The notes under the pieces were generated by a model. It was given only the letters and a program-made list of their open reading frames with translations, did not search any database and was not told the DNA's origin. Positions 16,491-25,566 of a stretch of DNA of 64,000 nt are shown here, piece by piece. Location of the stretch: the NCBI GenBank assembly GCA_943789365.1, contig CALSTV010000001.1:2666001-2730000 (forward strand). Direction: 5' to 3'. Every line of letters begins with the position of its first letter. Positions within the stretch are counted from its first letter, which is position 1. Both the position numbers and the translations under genes were made by a program. The DNA is from an uncultured Flavobacteriaceae bacterium (GTDB lineage: Bacteria > Bacteroidota > Bacteroidia > Flavobacteriales > Flavobacteriaceae).

Positions 16491-17009
16491 TTAAGGTAAA
16501 GTATCTCTATCAGAGCGCAAATGTGCTAATACGTTGTCTTTTTCTATAGTTATACTCAAATCACCATCATCATTTTTAATGATTCTTCCTTCAGGAATAG
16601 CGACACTTACCAACTCACCATTATATCTTTCATAAGAATCATATAAAAGAATTTCTTCTCCACCTTCTAGTTGAAAAGTGAAATACGCTCTTTCTGAAGG
16701 TATAGCTCTTATTAAATCTAAATTAGGATTCCATCTATTCTGATCAAGGGCAATGGATTGATGTTGATTTCCTTTAGTGTCAGGCCAGTTATCTGATAAT
16801 AATAAAATTTTGGGAAAAGTATAAGATTCTGTACCTATAAATTGTCCGTCTTTTATACCTCCAATGGTTATTTTTACATTGTCATGTTCAATACCACTTT
16901 TATTACCTATCAAAAATTCAAAACCAATTTTATCTCCTTCTGGATCGGATATATCACAAGAGGTTAAAATAACTAAGAAACTAACGAATATTATTACTTT
17001 TTTCATCAT
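16491..17009 (-). CDS. Putative lipoprotein
   Basis: Started at MMKKVIIFVSFLVILTSCD because this gives a lipoprotein signal with the lipobox ILTSC; upstream in-frame codons to 17108 overlap the neighbouring gene and are not needed. About 172 residues, beta-rich after the Cys, no known motif (KITIGGIKDGQFIGTESYTF, ERAYFTFQLEGGEEILLYDS). It follows the DUF6973-like gene by about 47 bases and may act with it as an outer-membrane-bound partner or immunity-type protein, which is only inference. Confidence 0.6.
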   Translation of the reverse strand: MMKKVIIFVSFLVILTSCDISDPEGDKIGFEFLIGNKSGIEHDNVKITIGGIKDGQFIGTESYTFPKILLLSDNWPDTKGNQHQSIALDQNRWNPNLDLIRAIPSERAYFTFQLEGGEEILLYDSYERYNGELVSVAIPEGRIIKNDDGDLSITIEKDNVLAHLRSDRDTLP

Positions 17010-17056
17010 AAATGATTTTTTTATTCTTACACAATTATTATACCTAATATAATTTA

Positions 17057-18037
17057 TTAAAGCTTGTAACAAGCAGGAACGGTTCTTCTTACGCAAGGAC
17101 TGTACCAAGTGTATCTAAAAGAATATCCCCACCAATTAAAAGTACGTTGCTCTGACCAAGGCAAATCATTACTACCACAGTCTGAATAATCATATTGAGT
17201 ACTAGGTAAATATTTGGTGTTAGTACGTATTGGTCCCTTAATATAAACAGGTGTATTTACATCTGTATTCAATATTTTTGTTCTTATTTCAGCATCTGTA
17301 TAATTACGAGTAAGACGATTTTCAGGGAATCTATCTTCTTCTTCCTTAACAATAAAACAACTTTTATTATTCACATAATCACGAGCAATTCTTTTTAAGG
17401 TAGAAGTACTCGGTTTTCTAAGTCCTACTGTCCAACGCCAAATTTTTCTGTAACGTGTATTGTCATTCCATATTTTTCTACCTATGGCGTTGTTGTGGTA
17501 GTCCATTTCTCTTCCATCTACAGGGTTATCTCCGCATACTTCATTGGCATATCCTACTGCCTCGGCAAATTTTATGCGTTTGTGTTTAGAACTAACGGTA
17601 TAATAATATTGAGCTAGTAAAGAACTCATTAAAATATGTCTATAAGTATCTCTTCTAGAATTGTCCTCAGCCAAATGTCCATAGTAATTCGTAGAAGATG
17701 TCTTTGCACGGTCTAATGCTAAACCTATAGCGATAGTCGATAAGGTGTAGCTGAAACGACCTGTGTATCTACTAAATAAGTGTGGAGTAATAAAATTCCA
17801 AGGACTTTGATAGTTCCATAAAATACATGTCAGTCTTTTAATTTCTCCTTTATTACTTTGGCTTTTTTTCGATTTTTTAGCTCTTTTTTGAGCAACCTTA
17901 TTTGCGATTTCTTCTTGGTTATTTGCAATTTCATCAAGCACCACATAATTTAGGTTTTGTGCATAATAATCGTCTATTAACTCAATATTCTCTTCTATTT
18001 GAGTTTCATTAAGCGTTGGCAAATCGTTTTTTACCAT
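17057..18037 (-). CDS. DUF6973-like domain protein
   Basis: A 326-residue protein. The central part DTYRHILMSSLLAQYYYTVS, AVGYANEVCG and MDYHNNAIGRKIW matches the D-x-x-RH...HNN-x-x-G pattern that I associate with DUF6973 (a domain often found in exported or polymorphic-toxin-type proteins). A basic, lysine-rich segment precedes it (residues about 50-65). The C-terminus is aromatic and has three Cys. No signal peptide is seen. The start overlaps the SDR stop by a few bases (ATTATGGTAA), so the two are translationally coupled. Domain naming is from memory and moderately sure. Confidence 0.55.
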   Translation of the reverse strand: MVKNDLPTLNETQIEENIELIDDYYAQNLNYVVLDEIANNQEEIANKVAQKRAKKSKKSQSNKGEIKRLTCILWNYQSPWNFITPHLFSRYTGRFSYTLSTIAIGLALDRAKTSSTNYYGHLAEDNSRRDTYRHILMSSLLAQYYYTVSSKHKRIKFAEAVGYANEVCGDNPVDGREMDYHNNAIGRKIWNDNTRYRKIWRWTVGLRKPSTSTLKRIARDYVNNKSCFIVKEEEDRFPENRLTRNYTDAEIRTKILNTDVNTPVYIKGPIRTNTKYLPSTQYDYSDCGSNDLPWSEQRTFNWWGYSFRYTWYSPCVRRTVPACYKL

Positions 18038-18705
18038 AATAATTCAGTTCCATTTTCAGAGTTCCAAAACGTTCCGCTTTCAAATCCGTTTGTTAAGAAT
18101 TCAAAAATATTGCCTGCTGATTGTTCTGGCGTTAATCTACCATTTTTAAGATTACTTTCAATTATTGTTGTTTTTACCCAACCTGGATGAATAGAAGCGA
18201 CTTTAATTTTATCTCTCAGTCTGTTTTTTAGAATTTTGGTGTACATATTTAATGCACTTTTCGACATTCTATATGCAACAGAGTCAGCCAATTCACAAAC
18301 ATCTAATGAACCCATTTTAGAGGATACATTTAGTATAATTCCATTTTCGCCAATCAATTCAATCAACGGTTCTGTAAAAAATACAGTTCCAGTTACATTA
18401 ACGTCAAAAGTCAGGTTGAAAGATTCCTTTTGAGGAATATAAGTGTCCAAATCTGGTCCAATTCCAGCGTTATTAATCAGGATATCTATTCGATGGAATT
18501 TATTAAAAATCTCTTTATGGGCATTCTCAATATTTGAAAGATTAGAAAGGTCTAATTTTAAAGAATAAAAATCCTGATTTTCAAAGCCCTTTATTTTTCC
18601 ATTTCTACTTGTTCCGATAACATAGAATTTCTCATTCAGCATTTTTTCAGCCAGAGCTTTTCCAATTCCTTTACTTGCTCCTGTTATTAAAACGATTTTT
18701 TTCAT
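18031..18705 (-). CDS. Short-chain dehydrogenase/reductase
   Basis: A 224-residue classical SDR: TGASKGIG nucleotide-binding loop at the N-terminus, LDLSNL, NNAG, a catalytic Ser in NVSSKMG, and YRMSK (Tyr-x3-Lys). HPGWVKT follows, as usual in this fold. Arg in GTSRNGK after the second strand suggests NADP(H). The substrate is unknown. The start lies 31 bases from boundary H. It is the first gene of a three-gene unit with the DUF6973-like and lipoprotein genes. Confidence 0.85.
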   Translation of the reverse strand: MKKIVLITGASKGIGKALAEKMLNEKFYVIGTSRNGKIKGFENQDFYSLKLDLSNLSNIENAHKEIFNKFHRIDILINNAGIGPDLDTYIPQKESFNLTFDVNVTGTVFFTEPLIELIGENGIILNVSSKMGSLDVCELADSVAYRMSKSALNMYTKILKNRLRDKIKVASIHPGWVKTTIIESNLKNGRLTPEQSAGNIFEFLTNGFESGTFWNSENGTELLW

Positions 18706-18736
18706 TCAATCTATGATGTTTCTCAAAATGTTTGCC

Positions 18737-18798
18737 AACGTTCCGTGTATGGTGTCGTAGCAGCCCGCAGGGTGCTATGCACTATACACATTGTTGTG
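18737..18798. repeat. attC-like site H, intron-free
   Basis: AACGTTCCGTGTATGGTGTC..., loop GCCCGCAGGG, ...CACTATACACATTGTTGTG. It matches sites F and G but continues directly from ATTGT into TGTG, so it is an empty target that fixes the intron boundaries in the other two. Confidence 0.75.
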
Positions 18799-18829
18799 TT
18801 TTCGTTCTTTATTTTTCCGTTCTGTTAGT

Positions 18830-18879
18830 AGCGTTGGCGAAGACATACTCTTTGACAAGTTTTGGCTTGTGCGGTTGGC
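18830..18879. repeat. Left direct repeat flanking the restriction block
   Basis: AGCGTTGGCGAAGA...CTCTTTG... then GGCTTGTGCGGTTGGC. A similar stretch in the same orientation lies at 27410-27463, on the other side of the type I restriction genes. Between 18799 and 18919 there is no gene. Confidence 0.5.
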
Positions 18880-18919
18880 TTTTGAGCGACTTGGCAATGT
18901 GTGTGACTTTTGCGTGGGC

Positions 18920-21900
18920 TTATTCATTTGTTATTTCGTTAGCAATTAATTCTGCTTGTTTTAATACCGTCTCTGTTGCTAGTTTTTGCATATCTGGTGG
19001 ATAACCAAACTGTCTTAAAGTCCGTTTGATTATTACTTTAAGTTTTGCTTTTACGCTTTCCTTTATTGTCCAGTCTATTGATGCATTAGCTTTTACTCGT
19101 TCAGTCAAGATAACTGCAAGTTCTCTCAACTTGTCTTTTTGCATTAAATCTTTTGCACTGTCATTGTCTGCCACTGCTGTGTAAAAAGCATATTCGAAAT
19201 CGGTTAATTCCAATTCTTTGGCTTCACTATCCATATTTACAATGTCCTTACTTAATTTAATAAGTTCGTCCATAACTTCCGCAGCTGTCAATATTTTGTT
19301 GTGATACTTTTTAATAGAATTTTCAAGCATTTCCATTAAGGATTTACTTTTTACCAAATTCTTTTTTGAGCGAGTTTTAATTTCATCATTCAATAGTTTT
19401 TTCAAAACCTCCAAAGCAACATTCTTATGTTCCATTCCCTTCAGTTCGAGTAAAAAATCTTCTGAAAGAATTGATATATCTGGTTTCTTAATTCCTGCGG
19501 CATCAAAAATGTCAATCACTTGCTCAGAAACTAATGCCTTGTCAATGACTTGTCTAATGGTTGTTTCTATTTCTTCATCTGTTCTTCCTGTTCCTGTCAC
19601 ATCAAATTTCGCTAAGCGAGCTTTGACAGCTTGAAAAAATGAAACTTCATCTTTCACATCCATAGCTTGTTCGTTTGGAATAGCAATGGCAAAAGACTTG
19701 GATAAAGCAGTTACTTCATTTATATATCTTTTTTTTCCGTCCTCTAGCCCAAGAATATGTTCTTCCGCTGATAAAATCATTGAAAGTTTTTTGGAGGTTT
19801 CTGCTTCAAAATATTCCTCATATGGAAAACCGTGAAATAGGCTAGAGACAACTTCTAGTTTTTCTAACATTAATTCAACAGCTTGTTCTTGTAGAATGGT
19901 TGGGTCACCCTTTCCGCCTGCATCAGAATAAAATGAGAGGGCTTTTTTTAGATCAGAAGCTATTCCTAGATAATCAACGACTAACCCACCTGGTTTATCT
20001 TTGTACACGCGATTAACTCTAGCAATAGCTTGCATCAAGTTGTGGCCTTTCATTGGCTTATCAATGTACAAAGTATGCATACTTGGAGCATCAAAACCAG
20101 TTAGCCACATATCACGAACAATAACAAGTTTTAGTTCATCTTCAGGATTTTTCATCCGATCTGCTAAAGTTTTCCTTTGAGATTTGCTTGTATGGTGCTT
20201 TGCAATTTTTGGTCCGTCAGAACTTTTAGATGTCATCACAACTTTGATAACACCTTTATTCAAATCATCTGAATGCCATTCAGGTTTTAATTGAATTATT
20301 TCGTGATACAATTCTGCTGCAATTCTTCTTGACATTGAAACTATCATTCCTTTTCCGCTAAATACTTCTTGGCGTTGTTCGAAATGAGTTACAATATCTT
20401 TGGCAATGTTCTTTACTCGGTTTTCACTACCGATTAATGCTTCTAGTTGCGTCCATTTAGCTTTGGATTTTTGAGTTTCCGTAAGTTCTTCTTTTGCTAA
20501 TTCACCATCTAGTTCATCAACTAGTTCTTTTCCTTCTTCACTCAGTCTTACTTTAGCTAAACGACTTTCATAAAATATGCGAACCGTTGCACCATCTTCT
20601 ACTGCTTGGGCAATGTCATAAACATCAACATAATTCCCGAAAACAGCGGGTGTATTTGTGTCTGTACTTTCTATTGGAGTTCCAGTAAACCCAAGATAAG
20701 TTGCACTTGGCAAAGCATCACGCATATATTTCGCAAAACCGTAAACTATCTTTTTTCCAATCTTATTTCCTTCTTTATCCTTTACATCTATTGTTTTGGC
20801 TTTGAAACCGTATTGAGTACGGTGAGCTTCATCAACAATCACTACAATATTTTCTCTCTCGGATAAAGTTTCAAATACATTTCCTTCTTCTGGTTGAAAT
20901 TTCTGAATGGTAGAAAAAATGACTCCTCCTGAAGCGACCTTCAATAAATCTTTTAGGTGTTCTCTATCTTCAACTTGTTCGGGTTTTTGTCTTAATAATT
21001 GAGTGGAAGAAGCGAACGTATCAAACAACTGGTCATCCAAATCGTTACGGTCGGTAATCACTAAGACCGTTGGATTGTCCAACGCCAATACAATTTTTCC
21101 TGTGAAGAAAACCATTGAAAGCGATTTTCCACTTCCTTGTGTATGCCATACTACACCACCTTTTCTGTCACCTTTTGGTTGGTTTTTCACACCTGCTAGT
21201 CCGTAACTTACAGGATCTTCCATTACCATACTTGTTGGTGTTTCTTTTTCTAAAGTATGTCCTGTAGCACGCAAGGTGGACTCTACAGCTCTGTTTACTG
21301 CATAATATTGATGATAAGCAGCTAGCTTCTTTACGGTTGAAATAGTAGTGATTCCAGTTTTAGTATCTTCTTTTTTAGATTTTTCAAACACTACAAAATG
21401 ACGAATTAAATCCAGCAGTGTTTCTTTATTGAGCATTCCATTAATCAATGTTTCTAATTGACTTACTAAATGAGATGCTTCTTCTTTTCCGTCTGCTGAT
21501 TTCCAACTCATGAAACGGGTTATTCCTGCGGAAAGAGAACCTGCTTTGGCTTCTAGACCATCAGAAATAATCATAAATCCGTTGTAATTAAATAGGCTCG
21601 GAATTATCGACTTATAGGTTTGTAATTGTTTGTAGGCAGATTTTATTGTAGCATTCTCATCTGCTGGGTTTTTTAATTCAATTACCACTAATGGAATACC
21701 ATTGACAAAAAGAATAACATCCGGACGTTTGGTATTACCATCTTCAATAACGGTAAATTGGTTTGCTACTACAAATTCGTTGTTTTCCCCAATTTTCAAA
21801 ATCAATTAACCAAACTAAATCACCTCTTTGATTTCCTTCTTGTTGATATGATACTTTGATTCCTTCTGTAAGCATCCTGTGAAATGCTTCATTGTTACTA

Positions 21901-22148
21901 AGTAACTCGGGAGAATTAATTCGCTGTATTTCTTTTAAGGCATCTACTTGAGTTTCGTGTGGAATGTTTGGGTTAATCCTACGAACAGCATTTTTCAATC
22001 GGTCAAGAAGTAACACTTCTTCATAAGAAGTACGTTCAGACTTCTCTGTGTCGGGAGCAATATCAGGTGCATAAATATATTGGTAACCTAAATTCTCCAA
22101 TAGTTTAATACTAAACTCTTCTATTGTATTTTCTGTTATTCTCGTCAT
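18920..22148 (-). pseudogene. hsdR: Type I restriction endonuclease subunit HsdR, frameshifted
   Basis: The N-terminal 115 or so codons (from MTRITENTIEEFSIKLLENL at 22148) and the remaining 950 codons are in different frames. The break is at about 21791-21800, where the minus strand reads DFEN-W-GGGG; one G fewer restores DFENWENNEFVVANQF. The long part has the nuclease core RPDVILF-x5-PLVVIELKN, Walker A TQGSGKS, VDEAHRTQYG, LGFTGTPIE and QAIARVNR of the SF2 translocase, then the HsdR C-terminal region. As read, restriction should be lost while methylation by HsdMS remains. A short G run makes reversible slippage possible but not likely. Confidence 0.85.
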
Positions 22149-22180
22149 TTCAAATTATCATCTCTTTTATTTTTTCAATT

Positions 22181-22299
22181 TCAAAATCGGTAATCGGTAT
22201 TGCCGAAATTTAAATTGATTGCCGAAATCGGTCATTGCTTTTGTCCTTTTTTCCGAAAACGGCAATAAAAACGGCAATGTGCATTGCCGAAATTGCCGA
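22181..22299. repeat. Cluster of TTGCCGAAA / CGGCAAT words
   Basis: In about 120 bases ATTGCCGAAA or ATTGCCGA occurs repeatedly (near 22197, 22219, 22282, 22292), with ACGGCAAT inverted copies at about 22257 and 22269. The words lie between the deaminase fusion gene and hsdR and could be operator sites, perhaps for the winged helix of the neighbouring protein, or a decayed repetitive coding tail. Confidence 0.5.
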
Positions 22300-23754
22300 T
22301 TATTCAAGCCAGACATAAACTGTTCCTTCTTTTTTTGCAAGCTCATTATCAACTAAAGCTTTTAAATGGTTACGAGCTTGACGTTCTTTAAGTCCAGAAA
22401 TTTCTTCATATTCTTTCGTTGTTAATCGTTTATGTTCTCTCAAAATTTCCATACCAGGTAGGTCTGATTGGCTTACCGTCTGTTTATCTGGATTAAGTTC
22501 TCTGTAAAGTGTAGTCTTCAATGTGTTATTTTCTAAAGTGAAGACAGGTTTTGGTAACCCAAAGCTTTCTACTTTACTTAACTCTTCCATTCCAAAACCT
22601 CTTTCTTCAACAAACCCCATTTCAAAAAACAGATGAGCTATTTTCGCATTTCTACTAAATGATGGGGCGGTAAAATTGTTGAGTTGCTTTAAAGTGCATA
22701 TTGGTTTTCCTGGGCTCGAAACCACTACTTTTTCATCATCAATATCAACCATAATACGACCACCTTCTATGGCATAATCTCTATGCACAATGGCGTTCAT
22801 TATAACCTCATAAAATGCAGATGATGAAGCATCAACAACTTCATTACGATTAAATGAAGAGCGAGAAGAAAACCCTTTTGGAAAAACAAACTCCAAATAC
22901 TCTTCAATTTTTTGAGGTAAAAGCACTAATGCTCCTTTAATGTCTTTGATTTTAGGTTCTGAATCTTTGCTCCTAACTGTAAATTTAACACGAGCCTGCG
23001 GAAAGTGTTCTTCGGGGTTTTTACCGAGAAGCAATAAACCTAATCCGGTTGGACGAGCTGTTTTCGATTCATCATCAATAGAAATAAGCTTCATCCTATT
23101 TAAGTACGACTTAAAACCGTCAGAACCAAGTTTATAAGAAAGGCCAGACTTTTCGATTAAGTCTTTTTGAGCTTCTTCTGACAAGTCATCTAATTGGAAT
23201 TCAATTAATTCATTTTCGATAGGGTCAATTGCCGATTGAATTTCTTTTACTTTTTCTTCCTCAGCCCTTTTAGATGCTTCCTTGAAAAACTGCTCATTTT
23301 TTTTCGCAATAATTTCTTCATATTTCTTGTCGTAAAAGCCAACATCAATACCAGCTTTTTTCAGCAATTTAACACCGTTAGAAGCTACCGTAGGATCAGG
23401 ATCGTAATGACCAATGTATACTTTTTTTAAACGAGCATTGATACACCTTTTATAACAACCTTTCTTTGGTGCTTTTCTTTTTACACAAGGTTCTAATGTA
23501 GTATATAAGGTAAAACCTTCTAAGTTTTCATTAGGGTATTTTCGTTCTAAAATGGTAAATTCACCGTGATCGCCAACTCTAAGCTCACCTCTATGGGCTT
23601 TGTCAAAATAAGCTCCATTGGTATCCACTAAAACAGCACCAACTTTTGGATCAGCTCTGTCGGTATGTTCAGATTTGCTTTCACCCATTTCAGCAATGGA
23701 TAGTTCCATATATTCTTTGTGCGAGTATTTTTCCCCTTTTATAAATTCTTTCAT
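22300..23754 (-). CDS. RibD-like deaminase - GHKL ATPase - winged-helix fusion
   Basis: A 484-residue protein. Residues 30-145 resemble the deaminase half of RibD: DPKVGAVLVD, HGE (63-65) in place of HAE, TTLEPC (85-90), then Cys100/Cys104, and YDPDPTVASNGVKLLKKAGI. A helical linker follows. Residues 305-415 match the C-terminal ATP-binding domain of Schlafen/AlbA-type regulators (YEVIMNAIVHRDY with Asn320, SSPG 346-349, ERGFGMEEL). Residues 425-484 form a winged helix (LTTKEYEEISGLKERQARNH). AlbA itself is replaced by the deaminase. It sits between the Abi-like gene and hsdR, spaced 2 bases from the former. Its location suggests nucleotide-based phage defence or regulation of the block; activity is unproven. 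Confidence 0.75.
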   Translation of the reverse strand: MKEFIKGEKYSHKEYMELSIAEMGESKSEHTDRADPKVGAVLVDTNGAYFDKAHRGELRVGDHGEFTILERKYPNENLEGFTLYTTLEPCVKRKAPKKGCYKRCINARLKKVYIGHYDPDPTVASNGVKLLKKAGIDVGFYDKKYEEIIAKKNEQFFKEASKRAEEEKVKEIQSAIDPIENELIEFQLDDLSEEAQKDLIEKSGLSYKLGSDGFKSYLNRMKLISIDDESKTARPTGLGLLLLGKNPEEHFPQARVKFTVRSKDSEPKIKDIKGALVLLPQKIEEYLEFVFPKGFSSRSSFNRNEVVDASSSAFYEVIMNAIVHRDYAIEGGRIMVDIDDEKVVVSSPGKPICTLKQLNNFTAPSFSRNAKIAHLFFEMGFVEERGFGMEELSKVESFGLPKPVFTLENNTLKTTLYRELNPDKQTVSQSDLPGMEILREHKRLTTKEYEEISGLKERQARNHLKALVDNELAKKEGTVYVWLE

Positions 23755-23756
23755 AT

Positions 23757-24398
23757 TTATTCCGATTCTGTGAACGTGTTGTATTCGGTTACATACGCCT
23801 GTTTATCTACATTAAATAATATTTCACTTGCAGGGTAAGAGTATTCTCCCATTGCAAACTCTCCAAAAGAATCATCCCAAGAGTCGTTAAATTCTTCTGC
23901 TTCTCCGTAATCCAAGGTGTCAACCAATAATTCACTTGGTGTACGTTGGTTTTGAGTTTCAAAAGTTCTGATTAGCAATACTGAAACCGATTCAACAGTA
24001 TTGATTAAAAACTCTCTTGTAAGAATATCAACCTTGTCATTACGCAGTTGCAATTCTTTCATTGTTTTACCGTGTGCGTTTGGATCAATTTCGTTTCTTA
24101 AATTTCCTATTTGTTGGGCTATGGTAGCTAATGAAGAAGATATTTGATTGACCAAGTCAGTGTTTGAATAGCCCATTGAAGAAAAAGCATTTTTCAACAC
24201 AGCATTTACACTTGGTGCTTTTCCTAATGCTTTGCCATTTTTATCACAAATTTCTTTTCCTACGGATTCTAATATTGTTTTGCAATTGCCTAAAGCTTGG
24301 CTAAAATCAATTTCGTAATATGATTCTATCCTGTCAATATATTGAGTAAGACCATCCCAATGGTTATATTCCGTTATGACTTGTTTTAGCTTAATCAT
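23757..24398 (-). CDS. Abi_C / HEPN-like protein within the hsd operon
   Basis: A 213-residue protein. The first 150 residues resemble the abortive-infection C-terminal domain: EIDFSQALGNCKTILESVGK, AVLKNAFSSMG, LVNQISSSLATIAQQIGNLR, and RNEIDPNAHGK. RN-x6-H is the variant HEPN-like signature of that family. The acidic C-terminal 60 residues are unassigned. It overlaps the end of hsdS by 8 bases and is followed within 2 bases by the deaminase fusion, so it is co-translated with the restriction genes. A role in abortive phage defence is inferred from family and place. Confidence 0.65.
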   Translation of the reverse strand: MIKLKQVITEYNHWDGLTQYIDRIESYYEIDFSQALGNCKTILESVGKEICDKNGKALGKAPSVNAVLKNAFSSMGYSNTDLVNQISSSLATIAQQIGNLRNEIDPNAHGKTMKELQLRNDKVDILTREFLINTVESVSVLLIRTFETQNQRTPSELLVDTLDYGEAEEFNDSWDDSFGEFAMGEYSYPASEILFNVDKQAYVTEYNTFTESE

Positions 24399-25566
24399 CT
24401 AATGAAATTTTAATTTCTCCACTCATTAGTTTGGGTAATAAAGTGTCTCGAAGGTTTTCGAGAGTACGAATCTGGTCTTGATTATTTACTTGTTTATTGA
24501 AAATCGGTTCAACTTGGTTAGCGTATTCTTCAATATATACTTCATCAACAACTGGACAATGATATTCGAAAATGGTATTAGGGTCAATTCTTTGATGGCT
24601 ACTACTTGTTCCGCCAACTCCAGAAGCTATATCTTTATAATTTTGATAATAGGAAAGCCAGCCATAAATAAAATAAAGGAATATGTCTTTATTTGGTTTC
24701 ACTATCTGAAACTCTGTTGAACATATAGAGTGCTCTCTAACTTCATTCTGCAATAGCCAAACCCTTTTATCTTTATGAGGATTTAACTTTGAGAATAGGA
24801 TACAGTTTGTTGGGACTCCATACTTATTACTTTGAATATCAATTCCGAATTCTCGGATTGGATTTTTTCCTTTATCGAAAGAAGGAATACTATAGTGATA
24901 GTAATTAATCTTGGGGCTTTTCTTCGGATGTACGGAAACTTTCAAATGAGAAGCGTAATCAAGAATATTTCCTTTTTCCCAATTATCCTTTGCTCCCTCA
25001 ATAAACTGCTTTCTAAAAAGTGTTTCCGCCATTTGTTCCAGTATTTTATTTTGGCGGTGGAGTAGATCAATTTTATCATCTAAACGGGACAAGATATTAG
25101 CGATTGACTTTTGTTCATCTAGTTTTGGGGCAATAATCTTGTGTTCTTTTACAACATCAGTTTGCACTCTTTGTCGACCAGAACTTCCTGTCATTGATTT
25201 AATGGCAGTGGCTCTAACAATTGGAGATGTTGTTAAATAGTAAATGAAATTTTTATCTGAAATGCCTTTTCGTTCTCTAAAAACAATGTATTCTGTTGAT
25301 CCAAATCCTATCTCATTGATATCTAAAATATCAACGTATGATGTTTTTCCATTTTCAAGACTTGGAGTGATTCGAGCCATTATGGTATCTCCATTTCTAA
25401 ACTTCATACCACCTTTATATTCTTCAACAGAATAAGAAGATATTTTTTTAGTGAATGGTTGTAAAGTTTCCATTGCAATTTTTTTTGCAATTGAGCCTTT
25501 TGGTAGTCTTTCTGTAGGATTTATTTCAGCAAAATCTTTTAATATATATTCTTTCCACTCACCCAT
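24391..25566 (-). CDS. hsdS: Type I restriction-modification specificity subunit HsdS
   Basis: The start MGEWKEYILKDFAEIN (25566) is preferred to the upstream MDLFLL codon because it overlaps hsdM by only 8 bases and begins the first target recognition domain. 391 residues with the usual order: TRD1 (to about 150), a conserved helix (KSIANILSRLDDKIDLLHRQ), TRD2 (about 195-330) and a second helix (NQDQIRTLENLRDTLLPKLM) that ends in SGEI. It sets the DNA target of both methylation and restriction. Confidence 0.9.
   Translation of the reverse strand: MGEWKEYILKDFAEINPTERLPKGSIAKKIAMETLQPFTKKISSYSVEEYKGGMKFRNGDTIMARITPSLENGKTSYVDILDINEIGFGSTEYIVFRERKGISDKNFIYYLTTSPIVRATAIKSMTGSSGRQRVQTDVVKEHKIIAPKLDEQKSIANILSRLDDKIDLLHRQNKILEQMAETLFRKQFIEGAKDNWEKGNILDYASHLKVSVHPKKSPKINYYHYSIPSFDKGKNPIREFGIDIQSNKYGVPTNCILFSKLNPHKDKRVWLLQNEVREHSICSTEFQIVKPNKDIFLYFIYGWLSYYQNYKDIASGVGGTSSSHQRIDPNTIFEYHCPVVDEVYIEEYANQVEPIFNKQVNNQDQIRTLENLRDTLLPKLMSGEIKISLDD

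Noticed and set aside
22167-22352. A small open frame rich in RQFRQ-like residues between the deaminase fusion and hsdR
   Set aside because: Its content is explained by the TTGCCGAAA repeat cluster and the end of the fusion gene in another frame; no start signal was seen.
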